64,000 nt of DNA from Ignavibacteriota bacterium (GCA_016708125.1 JADJGF010000001.1:186001-250000), one strand, 5' to 3'; positions 54,780 to 64,000 are shown, numbered from the stretch's first letter. Notes: generated from the letters alone by a model not told the origin. Program-made: numbers and translations.

Positions 54780-55652
54780 CTATAAATCTAAATTGAAACC
54801 AAATGCAGTGAAATTTTCTTTTAAATCAAAATATTCACCGTGAATATTGTAGCCGCTAAAATATCTTAAATAAATGCTAAATCCTTTATCTGCTATATTT
54901 CCAATTTTAATACCAACTTGCAATGAATTATTTCCAGTATATCCATAAATATTTATTAAGCGAAAATCATAAGCTAAATATGGAGTTATTTTTTTACTAA
55001 TTATATTTGTAAGAAAATAATCAAATCCGATTTGATATTGATCTTGACCAATATTTTTCGGATCAATTTTATAAATGTAAGTTAATCCGGCATAAATTCT
55101 AAAATCATTAATTTTAAAATATGGAAGAAGTTCGAAAAATTCTCTGCTGTAAACTTTCGGATTTCTAACATCTCTCCATTGATTCAAATCTTTATCAAAA
55201 TGGCCATCTACAAAATGAGCGCTAATGTGACTAATTCTTAACCTTGCGCCAAATTCATATTTATCACATATTTTTCTATATCCAAAATTAAATCCAAATA
55301 AATAATCAACTGCATCAACTGGAAAATGAAAATCACTTTGACTTCTTAAAAGTGTATATGTAAACAAATCTGCGCCAAAAGATAATATATTTTTTTCATC
55401 TATTTTGAATTGTAAAATATCTAATGAATTTCCAACATTCAGACTTAATTCATTAATATTTGTTTTGACTTCAAATCCCAATTTTGGTTCTAAAGTATTT
55501 GTCGTGTATGGCTGTAATAATAATTTGGAAGGAAATAATTCCCAATTTGATTGAGCAAAATTAATATCTATTAAAAACAGAAAGAAAATAATTGCCGACA
55601 AAATTATATTTTCTATCTCATTAAATTTTAAAACTGATTTCACAAATTTCAT
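54780..55652 (-). CDS. Exported DUF1207-like outer-membrane protein
   Basis: The product is 290 aa. A signal peptide is followed by WELFPSKLLLQPYTTNTLEP, strands of barrel type, and RLRISHISAHFVDGHFDK near the middle. The position and the His-rich SHxSAHFxDG segment recall DUF1207, a family of unknown function with a similar length. The C-terminal FGFNLDL is typical for an outer-membrane barrel. It follows the radical SAM gene by 5 bp, so it may be part of the same operon. Confidence 0.6.
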   Translation of the reverse strand: MKFVKSVLKFNEIENIILSAIIFFLFLIDINFAQSNWELFPSKLLLQPYTTNTLEPKLGFEVKTNINELSLNVGNSLDILQFKIDEKNILSFGADLFTYTLLRSQSDFHFPVDAVDYLFGFNFGYRKICDKYEFGARLRISHISAHFVDGHFDKDLNQWRDVRNPKVYSREFFELLPYFKINDFRIYAGLTYIYKIDPKNIGQDQYQIGFDYFLTNIISKKITPYLAYDFRLINIYGYTGNNSLQVGIKIGNIADKGFSIYLRYFSGYNIHGEYFDLKENFTAFGFNLDL

Positions 55653-55657
55653 AAAGT

Positions 55658-56638
55658 TTAATTTCTAATAATTTTTTTAATTTTTTGTTTTACTAATTTA
55701 TTGTATCCATATTTAAATTTGGAAGTAACACTTGCCAATCCGTATAAATTTGTTGGGAATGCAAATGATGGTTCAAAATAACAATTAACCGTACAGCCTT
55801 GACAAAAATCAAATTTTCCTTCCATCTTTAAAAAATATTTATACTTTTCACTCTGCATAATTTCTTTAATTGGCTTATCAATTTTAATTTTATCATTTTC
55901 AAAATGATAGCATGGAAGAATAATTTCATTAAACGGAGAAATTACTATTACTCGTGAAACTGCTTTGCACAAAGGATTTTGAATATTGTTCCCGCCATTT
56001 CTTCTCAAAGTTAAAAAGGAAGGATTTATATAAATATCCAACTTTCCATCTATATATTCTTCAATAAAATCCATTGCTTCGTTTGATAAGCCCGGATTTC
56101 CAAAATATGAAAACACTGGATTAACCAATAAAACTAAATCTCTTTTTGCAGCTAACTCATGCATCTGAGGAAGTTTTTTATAAGTATCATTTGTAACAGT
56201 AAAAAGTATATCCGGAAATTCTCCAATACTTTTTGCAATTTCCACACTTTGCAAAACGGAATTGTAGCAATCAATTTTTCTAATTTTGTTATGTTCTTCT
56301 TCATCCGGAGAATCTAAAGAAAAATGGAGCAAGTTTACTTTGCTGGCTAAAGATTCTGCAAACTTTTTATAGAGCAAAGTATTTGTTGTAATGCTGGTTT
56401 GCATTCTATAATTTTTTGCGAGTGAAACCATTTCAGCAATATCTTTATTTAGTAAAGGTTCCCCGCCGGTTAAGTCAATAAATTTCACTCCCAATTTTGC
56501 CAATTGCAAAATATTATTTCTAAAATCTTCCAATGTTGCATGAGGTGAGTCTTTAAATTTTCCATGTTCCGCAAAATGACAAAATTCGCAAAAGGCATTG
56601 CACCTATATGTTACATAGTAGTTGCATAAAAGAAGCAT
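55658..56638 (-). CDS. Radical SAM protein with C-terminal Cys cluster
   Basis: The product is 326 aa. The radical SAM motif CNAFCEFC (near 14-21) is followed by DLTGGEPLLNKD (SAM binding). C-terminal cysteines (CKAV near 222, CYHF near 241, CQGCTVNC near 279) resemble a SPASM/twitch auxiliary-cluster domain. The reaction is not predictable; such enzymes often modify peptides or cofactors. It begins in a TAATG overlap with the GT2 gene upstream, so it is translationally coupled to sugar-transfer genes. Assignment of family is firm, of function open. Confidence 0.85.
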   Translation of the reverse strand: MLLLCNYYVTYRCNAFCEFCHFAEHGKFKDSPHATLEDFRNNILQLAKLGVKFIDLTGGEPLLNKDIAEMVSLAKNYRMQTSITTNTLLYKKFAESLASKVNLLHFSLDSPDEEEHNKIRKIDCYNSVLQSVEIAKSIGEFPDILFTVTNDTYKKLPQMHELAAKRDLVLLVNPVFSYFGNPGLSNEAMDFIEEYIDGKLDIYINPSFLTLRRNGGNNIQNPLCKAVSRVIVISPFNEIILPCYHFENDKIKIDKPIKEIMQSEKYKYFLKMEGKFDFCQGCTVNCYFEPSFAFPTNLYGLASVTSKFKYGYNKLVKQKIKKIIRN

Positions 56639-57729
56639 TAAAATTTCCTACCTTTCCACATAACTTTTCTGCTGAATAATAAGTTCACACTTGTTACAAT
56701 AAAATAAATAGGTACGTAAATTTCAAAAGCAATAAAATTTATAATTTTAAGTTTTAGTTTCAGACTTTTATAAACATTTGAAATCATGAAATAATCTGTA
56801 AATAATTTGAATACTAATAAATACAAAGCTATATCTGAATAATTAAATGGAATTAAAAGTGAAAGCAGCATTACAAACATTGCAGTTCCAATTACAATTG
56901 CTCCATCGAGTCTGACATTCAATCCGCCAACTGCCCAGCGTTTTTTCTGATGAAAAATTGTTTTAAAATCCAGACAAGGTTTTGAAGTTACCAAACCTTC
57001 GGAATCAAGCGGATAAATAATTTTATATTTTTTGTGATCATGAATTGCCATTAATAACTGAAAATCTTCAGTTACGGAAAATGGAATTTTCTCATATCCG
57101 CCGACTTCCAAATAAGCAGATTTTCTGTACGACATATTATTTCCAATTGCAGAAATCGGTTTCCAAATATTTATTGAACCGGCTGCGACAATTAGCAAAT
57201 AGATAAAATCAATATCTTGAACAGCTTCAAAAATATTATCTGATTTTTGATTTGTATAACCACAAACCATTGCAACATCATCTGTGTAATAACTTGCTAA
57301 AGTTTTAACCCAATTTGGATTTACAACGCAATCTGCGTCGGTAGTAAAAATTATTTCACCTTTTGCAACTTCAATTCCATTTGCAATTGCTCTCGCCTTT
57401 CCAAGTGTTTGTCCATAATTTTTAATTGGCTGAATTAATTTAAATATCGGTTTATCAGTAATATACTTTTCAATTATACTTTTTGTTTGATCATCGGAAA
57501 AATCATCGACGAGAATAATTTCTAACTTACCTTCCGGATAAATTAATTTGTTCAATGATTCCAAACATTCGCTTATATTTTTTTCTTCATTTCTTGCTGC
57601 CACAATAACGGTGGCGCTTGGAAGATTTTCAACATCAATTTTCTTAAATTGTTTTTTCGCACCAATTGAAATTAAAATTGCTTGAATAAAATAAAGTGAA
57701 ATGCTAATTATGAAAAGTATTTCAAACAT
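56638..57729 (-). CDS. Processive-type GT2 glycosyltransferase, membrane-bound
   Basis: The product is 363 aa. One N-terminal helix is followed by a GT-A domain: ATVIVAARNEEKNISECLES, LVDDFSDDQT (first Asp motif), TTDADCVVNP (DxD), VTEDFQLLMA (catalytic base) and QKKRWAVGGL (the QxxRW motif of processive enzymes). Two or three C-terminal helices follow. It probably adds sugars to a lipid or polysaccharide. Its start overlaps the deacetylase gene by 22 nt. Confidence 0.87.
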   Translation of the reverse strand: MFEILFIISISLYFIQAILISIGAKKQFKKIDVENLPSATVIVAARNEEKNISECLESLNKLIYPEGKLEIILVDDFSDDQTKSIIEKYITDKPIFKLIQPIKNYGQTLGKARAIANGIEVAKGEIIFTTDADCVVNPNWVKTLASYYTDDVAMVCGYTNQKSDNIFEAVQDIDFIYLLIVAAGSINIWKPISAIGNNMSYRKSAYLEVGGYEKIPFSVTEDFQLLMAIHDHKKYKIIYPLDSEGLVTSKPCLDFKTIFHQKKRWAVGGLNVRLDGAIVIGTAMFVMLLSLLIPFNYSDIALYLLVFKLFTDYFMISNVYKSLKLKLKIINFIAFEIYVPIYFIVTSVNLLFSRKVMWKGRKF

Positions 57730-58376
57730 TCAGAAGGTTTTCCAATTTGATATTTTTTATTTGCCGATTCTTCCACAATAATATTTATCGAATCTAAAAT
57801 TATATCTTTTGATTTATTGCTATCGTGCAAAACTATTATTGAGTTTTGTATTAAATATTTTTCTACGGCAAATTTAACAATATTTAAATCATTTTTGTAA
57901 TCAAATGTGAGAAGAGACCAAAGCACATTTCTGAGATGAAATGAATTAAGAATTTTTTTTGTACGAAAATCAAATCTTCCGTGCGGAGGTCTGAAATATT
58001 TTATTTTATAATCAAATTTTTCCAAAGCATATTTTTGTACTAAATTTATCGAAGAATGAATTTCCGAAGAATTTAATTTTGTAATTTTCTGATGTTTCAA
58101 AGTATGATTACCAATTTCGTGACCTTCATTCATAATTTCTTTTGCTAAAGAATTATACTTCTGAAGATTTTCACCTACGCAAAAAAATATTGATTTAATA
58201 TTATTTTTCTGTAATTCTTTCAAAATAATTTCTGTTGTATTAGGATTTGGTCCATCATCAAAAGTGATTAATATTTTTGATATTTGAGAATTCCATTGGA
58301 AATCAGAAAAAATATTTTTTACTAAACTTGGCGGATTATATTTCCATTTCATCTTTTTATTTTTCTGCCTTTCCAT
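57708..58376 (-). CDS. Polysaccharide deacetylase (NodB homology domain)
   Basis: A 222-aa carbohydrate esterase 4 enzyme that removes acetyl groups from N-acetyl sugars. The five motifs are visible: ITFDDGPNPNT (metal Asp), GHEIGNHTLKH (two His ligands), YFRPPHGRFD, LWSLLTFDY and IIVLHDS. No signal peptide or membrane helix is evident, so it may work at the inner membrane on a lipid-linked substrate. It overlaps both neighbours (28 nt with the gene upstream, 22 nt with the one downstream), between two glycosyltransferase genes. Confidence 0.9.
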   Translation of the reverse strand: MERQKNKKMKWKYNPPSLVKNIFSDFQWNSQISKILITFDDGPNPNTTEIILKELQKNNIKSIFFCVGENLQKYNSLAKEIMNEGHEIGNHTLKHQKITKLNSSEIHSSINLVQKYALEKFDYKIKYFRPPHGRFDFRTKKILNSFHLRNVLWSLLTFDYKNDLNIVKFAVEKYLIQNSIIVLHDSNKSKDIILDSINIIVEESANKKYQIGKPSECLKYFS

Positions 58377-59479
58377 TCGTAGTTGCCGAATAATCCGGAA
58401 ATTCCCGCAAATATTATATATGGTATGTGTAAAATTTCTGCAAGAATAAATAATTTCAAATTAACTTTTTTGAATAAATCTATTGATTCTTTTCGCATTA
58501 TTTGATTTTCAGTTATGACTTTAAAAAGAAAACTAAAAATAAAACTCACAAAAAATAATTTGTTAAAAAATAATCCAAGTAAAAACTGAATTAGAAAACT
58601 TAAATAAAACAAATAGATTAAAGCCAGCATAAACGTGATTGATTTTTTAACATAATAAAAACTTTTACTTGACCAACGTTTTCTCTGACTGATAAAATCT
58701 TTAAAAGTTGAATTTGGATTTGTATAACTAATTGCATTTTTATCAAAACAAAACTTGATTTTATAATCTGTTTGTGATGATATTTTCTGCATTAAAAATT
58801 CATCATCGCCGGAAGATAAATTTAAATTATCTTCATAACCATTAACTAATTTGAAAACTGATTTTCTAAAACCAAGGTTTGCGGCATTGCAAATTATTGG
58901 TTCTTTAATTCCAATTAAAGCTGCGCCAACAATAATCAAACTCGAGAATTCTAACCTTTGCATTTTTGAAAATAATTCTTCATCATCAATAAATTCAACC
59001 GGACCGGAAACAAAAGCTGTCTCCGAATCAAATTTATTAATCATTGTTTTTAGCCAATTTCTTCCGTGAATACAATCAGCATCAGTTGTTATAATAATTT
59101 CACCTTTTGCTAATTCTATTGCCTTTGTTAACGCAAGTTTTTTATGTGCGCGATTTGCTAAACTTGAATCTGATTTTATGATTTTTACATTTTCAGAAGT
59201 AATTGAATTGTTTAATATTTCAAAAGATTTATCATCAGAATTATCATCAATATAAATAATTTCATATTGGTTTTTAGGAACTGATTGTGACTCAATACTT
59301 AACAAACTTTTTAAAATATTTTTTTCTTCATTTCTAAAAGGAATTATTACGCTGATAAATTCTTGATTTTCATTTTCAGCTAAATCATTTTTAACAATTC
59401 TAATTCCATCAACAATCTTAACTAAAAAGACTAAATAATATAATCCCAGTAAAGCAAATATTAAAAAGAGAATTATCAT
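58349..59479 (-). CDS. GT2 glycosyltransferase, membrane-bound
   Basis: The product is 376 aa. The N-terminal helix (about 2-20) is followed by FISVIIPFRNEEKNILKSLL, YIDDNSDDKS, TTDADCIHGRN (DxD), SGDDEFLMQKI and QRKRWSSKSF (QxxRW). Several C-terminal helices follow (about 275-325 and 345-365). It resembles the GT2 gene 1 kb downstream, suggesting paired, sequential sugar additions to one product. The ATG overlaps the flippase-like gene's stop by 4 nt (ATGA). Confidence 0.87.
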   Translation of the reverse strand: MIILFLIFALLGLYYLVFLVKIVDGIRIVKNDLAENENQEFISVIIPFRNEEKNILKSLLSIESQSVPKNQYEIIYIDDNSDDKSFEILNNSITSENVKIIKSDSSLANRAHKKLALTKAIELAKGEIIITTDADCIHGRNWLKTMINKFDSETAFVSGPVEFIDDEELFSKMQRLEFSSLIIVGAALIGIKEPIICNAANLGFRKSVFKLVNGYEDNLNLSSGDDEFLMQKISSQTDYKIKFCFDKNAISYTNPNSTFKDFISQRKRWSSKSFYYVKKSITFMLALIYLFYLSFLIQFLLGLFFNKLFFVSFIFSFLFKVITENQIMRKESIDLFKKVNLKLFILAEILHIPYIIFAGISGLFGNYEWKGRKIKR

Positions 59480-60411
59480 TTATTTTTTTTGATAAGTAAG
59501 AATAAACCAATTATAGATGGGATGAGAAGATTAAATAGAAATAAAAATATTGCGGAATTAAATCCTACCGCTTTTGATAAACCCATTTTTGTTAAAACTA
59601 AAATTGATGAACTTTCTCTAATTCCCAAATCGGCAAAAGAAATAAAAGATAAAACACTTTTTACAAACATTACTAAAGTTCCGGCCCAGAATGAAAAAAT
59701 TAAATTTCCGCCGTTATTAAAAGCCAAAACTAAAAGTGCATATTGGAAAATGTATAGAAAATAAAAAAAGATGGAGTACATAATTAATTTTTGCAAACTT
59801 TTTTTTCCAATTTCCTTTACATATCTAAGCTCAACAAATAAGTTTTTAAAAAACAAAAATTTTTCTTTAAGATAATTAACAAATTTACTTGATCGTTTAA
59901 TTCCTTTAACAAAATAAAATATTGAAATAACTGATAAAATAAAAAACACAAATGCAAGAGCTGCAAATTCAGATGAATAATAATTGTATAAAAATATTAT
60001 CAATGTTATTGATCCAATAAAAAGTACTAAAATTAATGATGTAAATTTTTCAATAACTGTTGCTATTGTAACTTTCATTAATCCAATATTCTCAAAAGCT
60101 AATTTACGACCAACATATTCACCAATACGCACCGGGGTTGCAATTCCGCCGCTGAATCCATAAAACAATGAAAGCCAGATTTTATTTTTATCTTTCATTC
60201 CTAACAGTGAATTACATACTATTTCCCATTTAAGAAATTGCATATAAATATTTAGAAAGCTTAACAAAAAAACAACGAGAATTATTACTTTATTCGATTT
60301 TTTCATCGCCAAAATAATTGAATTATAATTTACATATTCAATCAAATAGACCAATAATATTAAGGCTATACTTATTTTAGCAATTAGTTTAAATTTATTT
60401 TTTAACATCAC
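59476..60411 (-). CDS. Flippase-like membrane protein (LPG synthase TM/UPF0104 family)
   Basis: The product is about 311 aa (GTG 60411 or ATG 60408) and polytopic with about eight helices. The family core is visible in SLFYGFSGGIATPVRIGEYVGRKLA (split over two helices; key residues Pro, Arg, Glu) and in LSFISFADLGIRESSSILVL. Members relate to the membrane half of lysylphosphatidylglycerol synthase and to glycolipid flippases. It is the first gene of the overlapping envelope-glycan operon that ends at the radical SAM or barrel gene. Confidence 0.8.
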   Translation of the reverse strand: MMLKNKFKLIAKISIALILLVYLIEYVNYNSIILAMKKSNKVIILVVFLLSFLNIYMQFLKWEIVCNSLLGMKDKNKIWLSLFYGFSGGIATPVRIGEYVGRKLAFENIGLMKVTIATVIEKFTSLILVLFIGSITLIIFLYNYYSSEFAALAFVFFILSVISIFYFVKGIKRSSKFVNYLKEKFLFFKNLFVELRYVKEIGKKSLQKLIMYSIFFYFLYIFQYALLVLAFNNGGNLIFSFWAGTLVMFVKSVLSFISFADLGIRESSSILVLTKMGLSKAVGFNSAIFLFLFNLLIPSIIGLFLLIKKNK

Positions 60412-60630
60412 ATTTTAAGCTATTTGAGAACTTGATTTTACCAGAACAACTATATTATTATTATCAAAACTAAATTTTAATTTAGTTAAATAAGAAGCAA
60501 AATAAAAGAATTCTAATCACAGAACGAATTGCAAAATTTATATTTTCTAAAAATGGAATTATTAAATACCTGTAAAACAAACTTTAAGATTATTATTTTT
60601 ATAATTACAATGTTATAAATTGGAGAAATA

Positions 60631-62247
60631 ATGCAAGTTGATTTTAGTCAAATTCCTGGAATGAGCGAACTTTATATTGATTATGTAAATGATTTTGAAA
60701 AAGTCAAAAATTTTTATGAGATAAATTTTAGAGATGAGAATTTTTATGAAAAGATTTTCAACAATATTAAAAATAGAAACGGAAATGAAATTGTTGAAAT
60801 TATAAAAAAACAATACAATAATTTCTCAGCATCGGAAAAAACAAAATCCAATATTGAATTGCTGAAGAAAGAGAATACGATTGCCGTTTTTACCGGTCAG
60901 CAGCTTGGCTTATTTGGCGGTCCACTTTATACAATTTATAAAATTTTTACAGCAATAAAATTAAGTGAATATCTAAATGAGAAATTTAAAGATCACAATT
61001 TTATTCCTATTTTTTGGATGGCTGGCGACGATCATGATTTTGAGGAAATTGCAAATTTAAAACTTCTTAATAATGAAAATGAAATTGAGACAATTTTATA
61101 TAATGATAAGATTCTAAATGAGGAAAATAATGGAAGCGTTGGTTCGTTAAAATTTTCAGACTCAATAAATGATTTTAATAATAGAATTATAAATTCTTTA
61201 CGCCAAACTGAATTTATAAAGGAAGTTATAGATTTTTCGAAAGAAGTTTTTGATCGAAATCTAACAATTGCAGAATCTTTCTTTAAATTCATTCACAAAA
61301 TTTTTGATGAAACCGGATTAGTAATTTTTAATCCGCAAGATAAAGAAGTAAAAAAATTATTAATTCCAATCTTTCGCAAAGAACTAACCGATTATAAAAT
61401 TCACACAAAAGATATTTTGTTAAGAAGTGTTGAACTTGACGAAAATTATCATTCACAAGTAAAAGTAAAACCTATAAATTTATTTTTCTCTGATGAAACC
61501 GGAAGACATTTAATTGAACCAATTGAAGATGAATTTAGACTTAAAGGAAAAAGAAAAAGAATTACAAGCACAGAGATTTTCAATTTACTTGAAGAAAAGC
61601 CGGAATGTTTTAGTCCGAATGTTTTGTTGCGACCAATTTGTGAAGATTACCTTTTCCCAACCGGTTTTTATGTAGCTGGTCCCGGTGAAATAAATTATTA
61701 TGCACAAGCAATTCCGCTATATAAACATTTTAATTTACAGCATCCGTTTATTTTTCCGCGCGCTTCGGCAACAATTTTAGAAAGCAATATTGCAAAAATA
61801 TTAATGAAGTATAATGTAAGTACTGCACAATTTTTTGGTGATTTTCAAAAACTAATAGATGAAATTTTAAATAATATTTCTGATAACAGTATTGAAAAAA
61901 TGTTTACTGATGCTTCAGAAAATATTCAAAACATTTTGAATAATTTATCAAATTCATTAGAAACAATTGATAAAACCTTGAGCGATTCTTCAAAAAATGC
62001 TTCCGAGAAAATTATTCATCAACTTGAAATTCTAAAATCAAAATCTCTTAAATCGCAAGAAGTTAAATTTGAAGCTACAATAAGACAGCTTAAAAAAGCA
62101 AAAAATAATATTTACCCAAATGATAATCTGCAAGAAAGAGAATTGGGAATTATAAATTTTATAAACAAATACGGATTTGATTTTTTCGATTGGCTATACA
62201 ATGAATTGGATATTCATGAATTCAAACATCAAATTCTTGAATTGTAA
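60631..62247 (+). CDS. bshC: Bacillithiol synthase (cysteine-adding enzyme)
   Basis: A 538-aa protein of the BshC family, which joins cysteine to glucosaminyl-malate in bacillithiol synthesis. Visible are VFTGQQLGLFGGPLYTIYKI near 90, FIPIFWMAGDDHDFEEIANL near 128, LRPICEDYLFPTGFYVAGPG near 335, and a coiled-coil C-terminal region (about 420-495). Full length. A GGAG Shine-Dalgarno lies 6 nt before the ATG. The alpha/beta hydrolase gene follows by 2 bp. bshA and bshB are not in the window. Confidence 0.93.
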   Translation: MQVDFSQIPGMSELYIDYVNDFEKVKNFYEINFRDENFYEKIFNNIKNRNGNEIVEIIKKQYNNFSASEKTKSNIELLKKENTIAVFTGQQLGLFGGPLYTIYKIFTAIKLSEYLNEKFKDHNFIPIFWMAGDDHDFEEIANLKLLNNENEIETILYNDKILNEENNGSVGSLKFSDSINDFNNRIINSLRQTEFIKEVIDFSKEVFDRNLTIAESFFKFIHKIFDETGLVIFNPQDKEVKKLLIPIFRKELTDYKIHTKDILLRSVELDENYHSQVKVKPINLFFSDETGRHLIEPIEDEFRLKGKRKRITSTEIFNLLEEKPECFSPNVLLRPICEDYLFPTGFYVAGPGEINYYAQAIPLYKHFNLQHPFIFPRASATILESNIAKILMKYNVSTAQFFGDFQKLIDEILNNISDNSIEKMFTDASENIQNILNNLSNSLETIDKTLSDSSKNASEKIIHQLEILKSKSLKSQEVKFEATIRQLKKAKNNIYPNDNLQERELGIINFINKYGFDFFDWLYNELDIHEFKHQILEL

Positions 62248-62249
62248 TA

Positions 62250-62912
62250 ATGGATAAAAATCAATATTCACTATACTTTATTCCCGGCTTATGTTTTGAT
62301 AAGAGAATTTTTGAAAATCTTAATTTAAATTCACAAAAAATTACTTATCTAAATTGGATTGAACCAAGAATAAAAGAGTCACTTTCAAATTATGTTGAAC
62401 GAATAACACAACAAATTAGTAATAATGAAAATAAAATAATTTTAATCGGACATTCATTTGGCGGAATTGTTGTTCAAGAAATTTCTAAAATAATTAATGT
62501 TGAAAAAGTAATTATCATTTCAAGCATAAAACTTAGTAAGGAAAAACCCTTTTCTTTATTGATGTTTAAGCACTTACCAGTTTATAAATTGTTTAATAAA
62601 AAATTGGTTTTAAAAACTTTTCCTTTGTGGGCAAATCTATTTGGATATAATTCAGATAAAGGTAAAACACTTTTTATTAATATGTTAAATAACTGCACTG
62701 ATAATTATTTTAGATGGGCATTTGATAAAATCGTTAATTGGGAAAATGAAAAAATAATTCACCCAAATTTATTTCATATTCACGGAACAAATGATAAAAC
62801 ATTTCCAATTAAATTAATTTCAAATCCAATTATTGTTGAAGATGGAAGTCACTTTATGGTAAACTCTAAAGCAGAAGATTTAAGTAAAATTTTAAATGAA
62901 TTGATTGTTTAA
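62250..62912 (+). CDS. Alpha/beta hydrolase
   Basis: A small 220-aa serine hydrolase. The nucleophile elbow GHSFGG is near residue 69 (IILIGHSFGGIVVQEIS); HIHGTNDKTFPI and DGSHFMV supply Asp and His of the triad. There is no lid insertion or signal peptide. The substrate is unknown. It begins 2 bp after bshC, so the two are co-transcribed; a link to thiol metabolism is only suggested by this. Confidence 0.85.
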   Translation: MDKNQYSLYFIPGLCFDKRIFENLNLNSQKITYLNWIEPRIKESLSNYVERITQQISNNENKIILIGHSFGGIVVQEISKIINVEKVIIISSIKLSKEKPFSLLMFKHLPVYKLFNKKLVLKTFPLWANLFGYNSDKGKTLFINMLNNCTDNYFRWAFDKIVNWENEKIIHPNLFHIHGTNDKTFPIKLISNPIIVEDGSHFMVNSKAEDLSKILNELIV

Positions 62913-62945
62913 AAAGATACGATCTTTCTAAAAGATCGCATCTTT
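62913..62945 (+). terminator. Hairpin terminator between convergent genes
   Basis: A 15-bp stem (62913-62927 with 62931-62945, one G-U type mismatch) has a 3-nt loop and A/T-rich flanks. It lies between the hydrolase gene (plus) and the ABC-F gene (minus), so it can serve both directions. Confidence 0.7.
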
Positions 62946-62963
62946 AATTATATTCAAACGGAA

Positions 62964-64000
62964 TTATCTAACCAACTTTTTATATTTTATTCTTTGCGGA
63001 ATATCAGCAGCAGAACCTAATCTTTCCTTTTTATTTTCTTCATAATCTGAAAAGTTTCCTTCAAACCAAACAACTTGACTATTTCCTTCAAATGCTAAAA
63101 TGTGTGTACAGATTCTATCCAAAAACCATCTATCGTGACTAATAACAACTGAGCAGCCGGCAAAATTTAATAAGCCTTCTTCCAAAGCCCGCATTGTATT
63201 TACGTCTAAATCGTTTGTAGGTTCATCCAACAAAATTACATTTGCACCTTCTTTCAAAACTCTTGCTAAGTGAACTCTGTTTCTTTCACCTCCGGAAAGA
63301 ACTCCAACTTTTTTCTGTTGATCGCCTCCGGCAAAATTAAATTGCCCCACATAAGCGCGAGAATTCATTTCTCTGTTTCCTAATTTAATAATATCAGAGC
63401 CTTCAGAAATAATTTCCCAAACTGATTTATCACTTTTTAAAACATCTCTGCTTTGATCAACATAAGCTAGCTTAACGGTTTCGCCAATTTTAAAATTTCC
63501 CGAATCAGCATTTTCTTGTTCAATAATCATTCTAAATAAAGTTGTTTTTCCGGCACCATTAGTACCAATTACTCCAACAATTCCTCCTGGAGGAAGCGAA
63601 AAATTTAAATTTTCAAAAAGTAATTTCTCACCAAACGATTTTGAAACATTTTCTGCTTGAATTACAACATTCCCTAATCTTGGTCCGGCTGGAATATAAA
63701 TTTCAAGTTCTTTCTGGGCTTGTTCTTTTTCATCCTTCAACATATTTTCATAAGAAGTAATTCTAGCTTTGGATTTTGCTTGTCTTCCTCTTGGCGACAT
63801 TTTAATCCAATCTAATTCGCGTTGTAAAGTTTTTTGTCGTTCAGTTTCTTTTTTCTCTTCAAGCTTTAATTTATTTTGTTTTTGTTCAAGCCAAGAAGAG
63901 TAATTTCCTTTCCACGGAATTCCTTCTCCTCTATCTAACTCCAATATCCATCCGGCAACATTATCAAGAAAATATCTATCGTGAGTTACCGCAATTACAG
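62964..64000 (-). CDS. ettA: ABC-F ATPase, EttA-like (N-terminal part beyond window)
   Basis: The last 345 or so codons of an ABC-F protein; the coding frame runs through the window edge (VIAVTHDRYFLDNVAGWILE at its visible start). After the end of the first ATPase domain comes the linker/arm (KNYSS-like region, WIKMSPRGRQAKSKARITSY). The second ATPase domain follows, with Walker A GTNGAGKTTLFRMI, signature LSGGERNRVHLAR, Walker B VILLDEPTNDLD and the switch His in VVISHDRWFLDRIC. The GNYSSWLEQK and MSPRGRQAKSKAR segments fit EttA, a factor acting on the ribosomal E site. The C-terminus (RIKYKKLVR) is complete. Confidence 0.9.
   Translation of the reverse strand, partial: VIAVTHDRYFLDNVAGWILELDRGEGIPWKGNYSSWLEQKQNKLKLEEKKETERQKTLQRELDWIKMSPRGRQAKSKARITSYENMLKDEKEQAQKELEIYIPAGPRLGNVVIQAENVSKSFGEKLLFENLNFSLPPGGIVGVIGTNGAGKTTLFRMIIEQENADSGNFKIGETVKLAYVDQSRDVLKSDKSVWEIISEGSDIIKLGNREMNSRAYVGQFNFAGGDQQKKVGVLSGGERNRVHLARVLKEGANVILLDEPTNDLDVNTMRALEEGLLNFAGCSVVISHDRWFLDRICTHILAFEGNSQVVWFEGNFSDYEENKKERLGSAADIPQRIKYKKLVR

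Overview
The window is AT-rich and codes densely, mostly on the minus strand. The gene content points to the Ignavibacteria or a close relative in the Bacteroidota/Chlorobiota group. The pointers are two PorV/PorQ-type outer-membrane proteins, a secreted protein with a FlgD-like/type IX sorting C-terminus, bacillithiol synthase BshC, a DUF2851 protein, and HpnC/D/E squalene genes. This placement is inferred from gene families, not from a marker-gene tree.

Region 1 (1-6695) is the accessory part and the most interesting. It is a chromosomal integron whose integrase gene reads toward the cassettes (the 'reverse' layout known from Treponema denticola). The integrase (5695-6695) is recognisable by the IntI-specific insertion but carries three frameshifts. 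Its 3' end faces a putative attI core at 5477-5485. Four complete cassettes follow leftward: a 110-aa secreted protein; a PEGA lipoprotein plus a DUF4105 protein; a DUF2569 membrane protein; and an IS91-family HUH transposase. A second transposase cassette enters at the left edge. Each cassette ends in an attC-like site of about 222-225 bp. The first 10-12 bases of each cassette are the exact reverse complement of its own R'' box, and every site has a second, internal hairpin at the same place whose stem sequence differs while pairing is kept.

Region 2 (6696-14550) holds a small His-rich protein, a YdjM-like membrane protein, a frameshifted acyl-CoA synthetase, PepD, a divergent YchF-type GTPase, ClpS and a bifunctional-nuclease-family protein. 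It also has two copies of a REP-like repeat and an orphan plus-strand terminator.

Region 3 (14550-27621) is a long minus-strand run: pyrG, a TPR protein, purN, purH, mreB, mreC, mreD, mrdA, rodA, pyrF and a DUF2851 gene. It joins nucleotide synthesis with the rod-shape elongation machinery. Upstream are a very large acyl-adenylating enzyme fused to a GNAT domain and citrate synthase, separated by a strong hairpin terminator.

Region 4 (34047-46842) carries hpnE, hpnD and hpnC (squalene synthesis), tRNA-Leu(CAG), a class A penicillin-binding protein, an LpxH-like hydrolase, an M1 peptidase, glgC, uvrC, a secreted barrel-like protein and the SRP RNA. hpnD has no standard start codon and appears to begin at ATT where TAATG would be expected.

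Region 5 (46843-64000) is envelope biology: a glycosyltransferase, a FemAB/GNAT-like protein, two PorV/PorQ proteins, a sorting-domain protein, a lipoprotein, an M50 protease and a barrel protein. A tightly overlapping operon follows (flippase-like membrane protein, GT2, polysaccharide deacetylase, GT2, radical SAM). The window ends with bshC, an alpha/beta hydrolase and the C-terminal part of an ABC-F protein (EttA-like) that continues beyond the edge.
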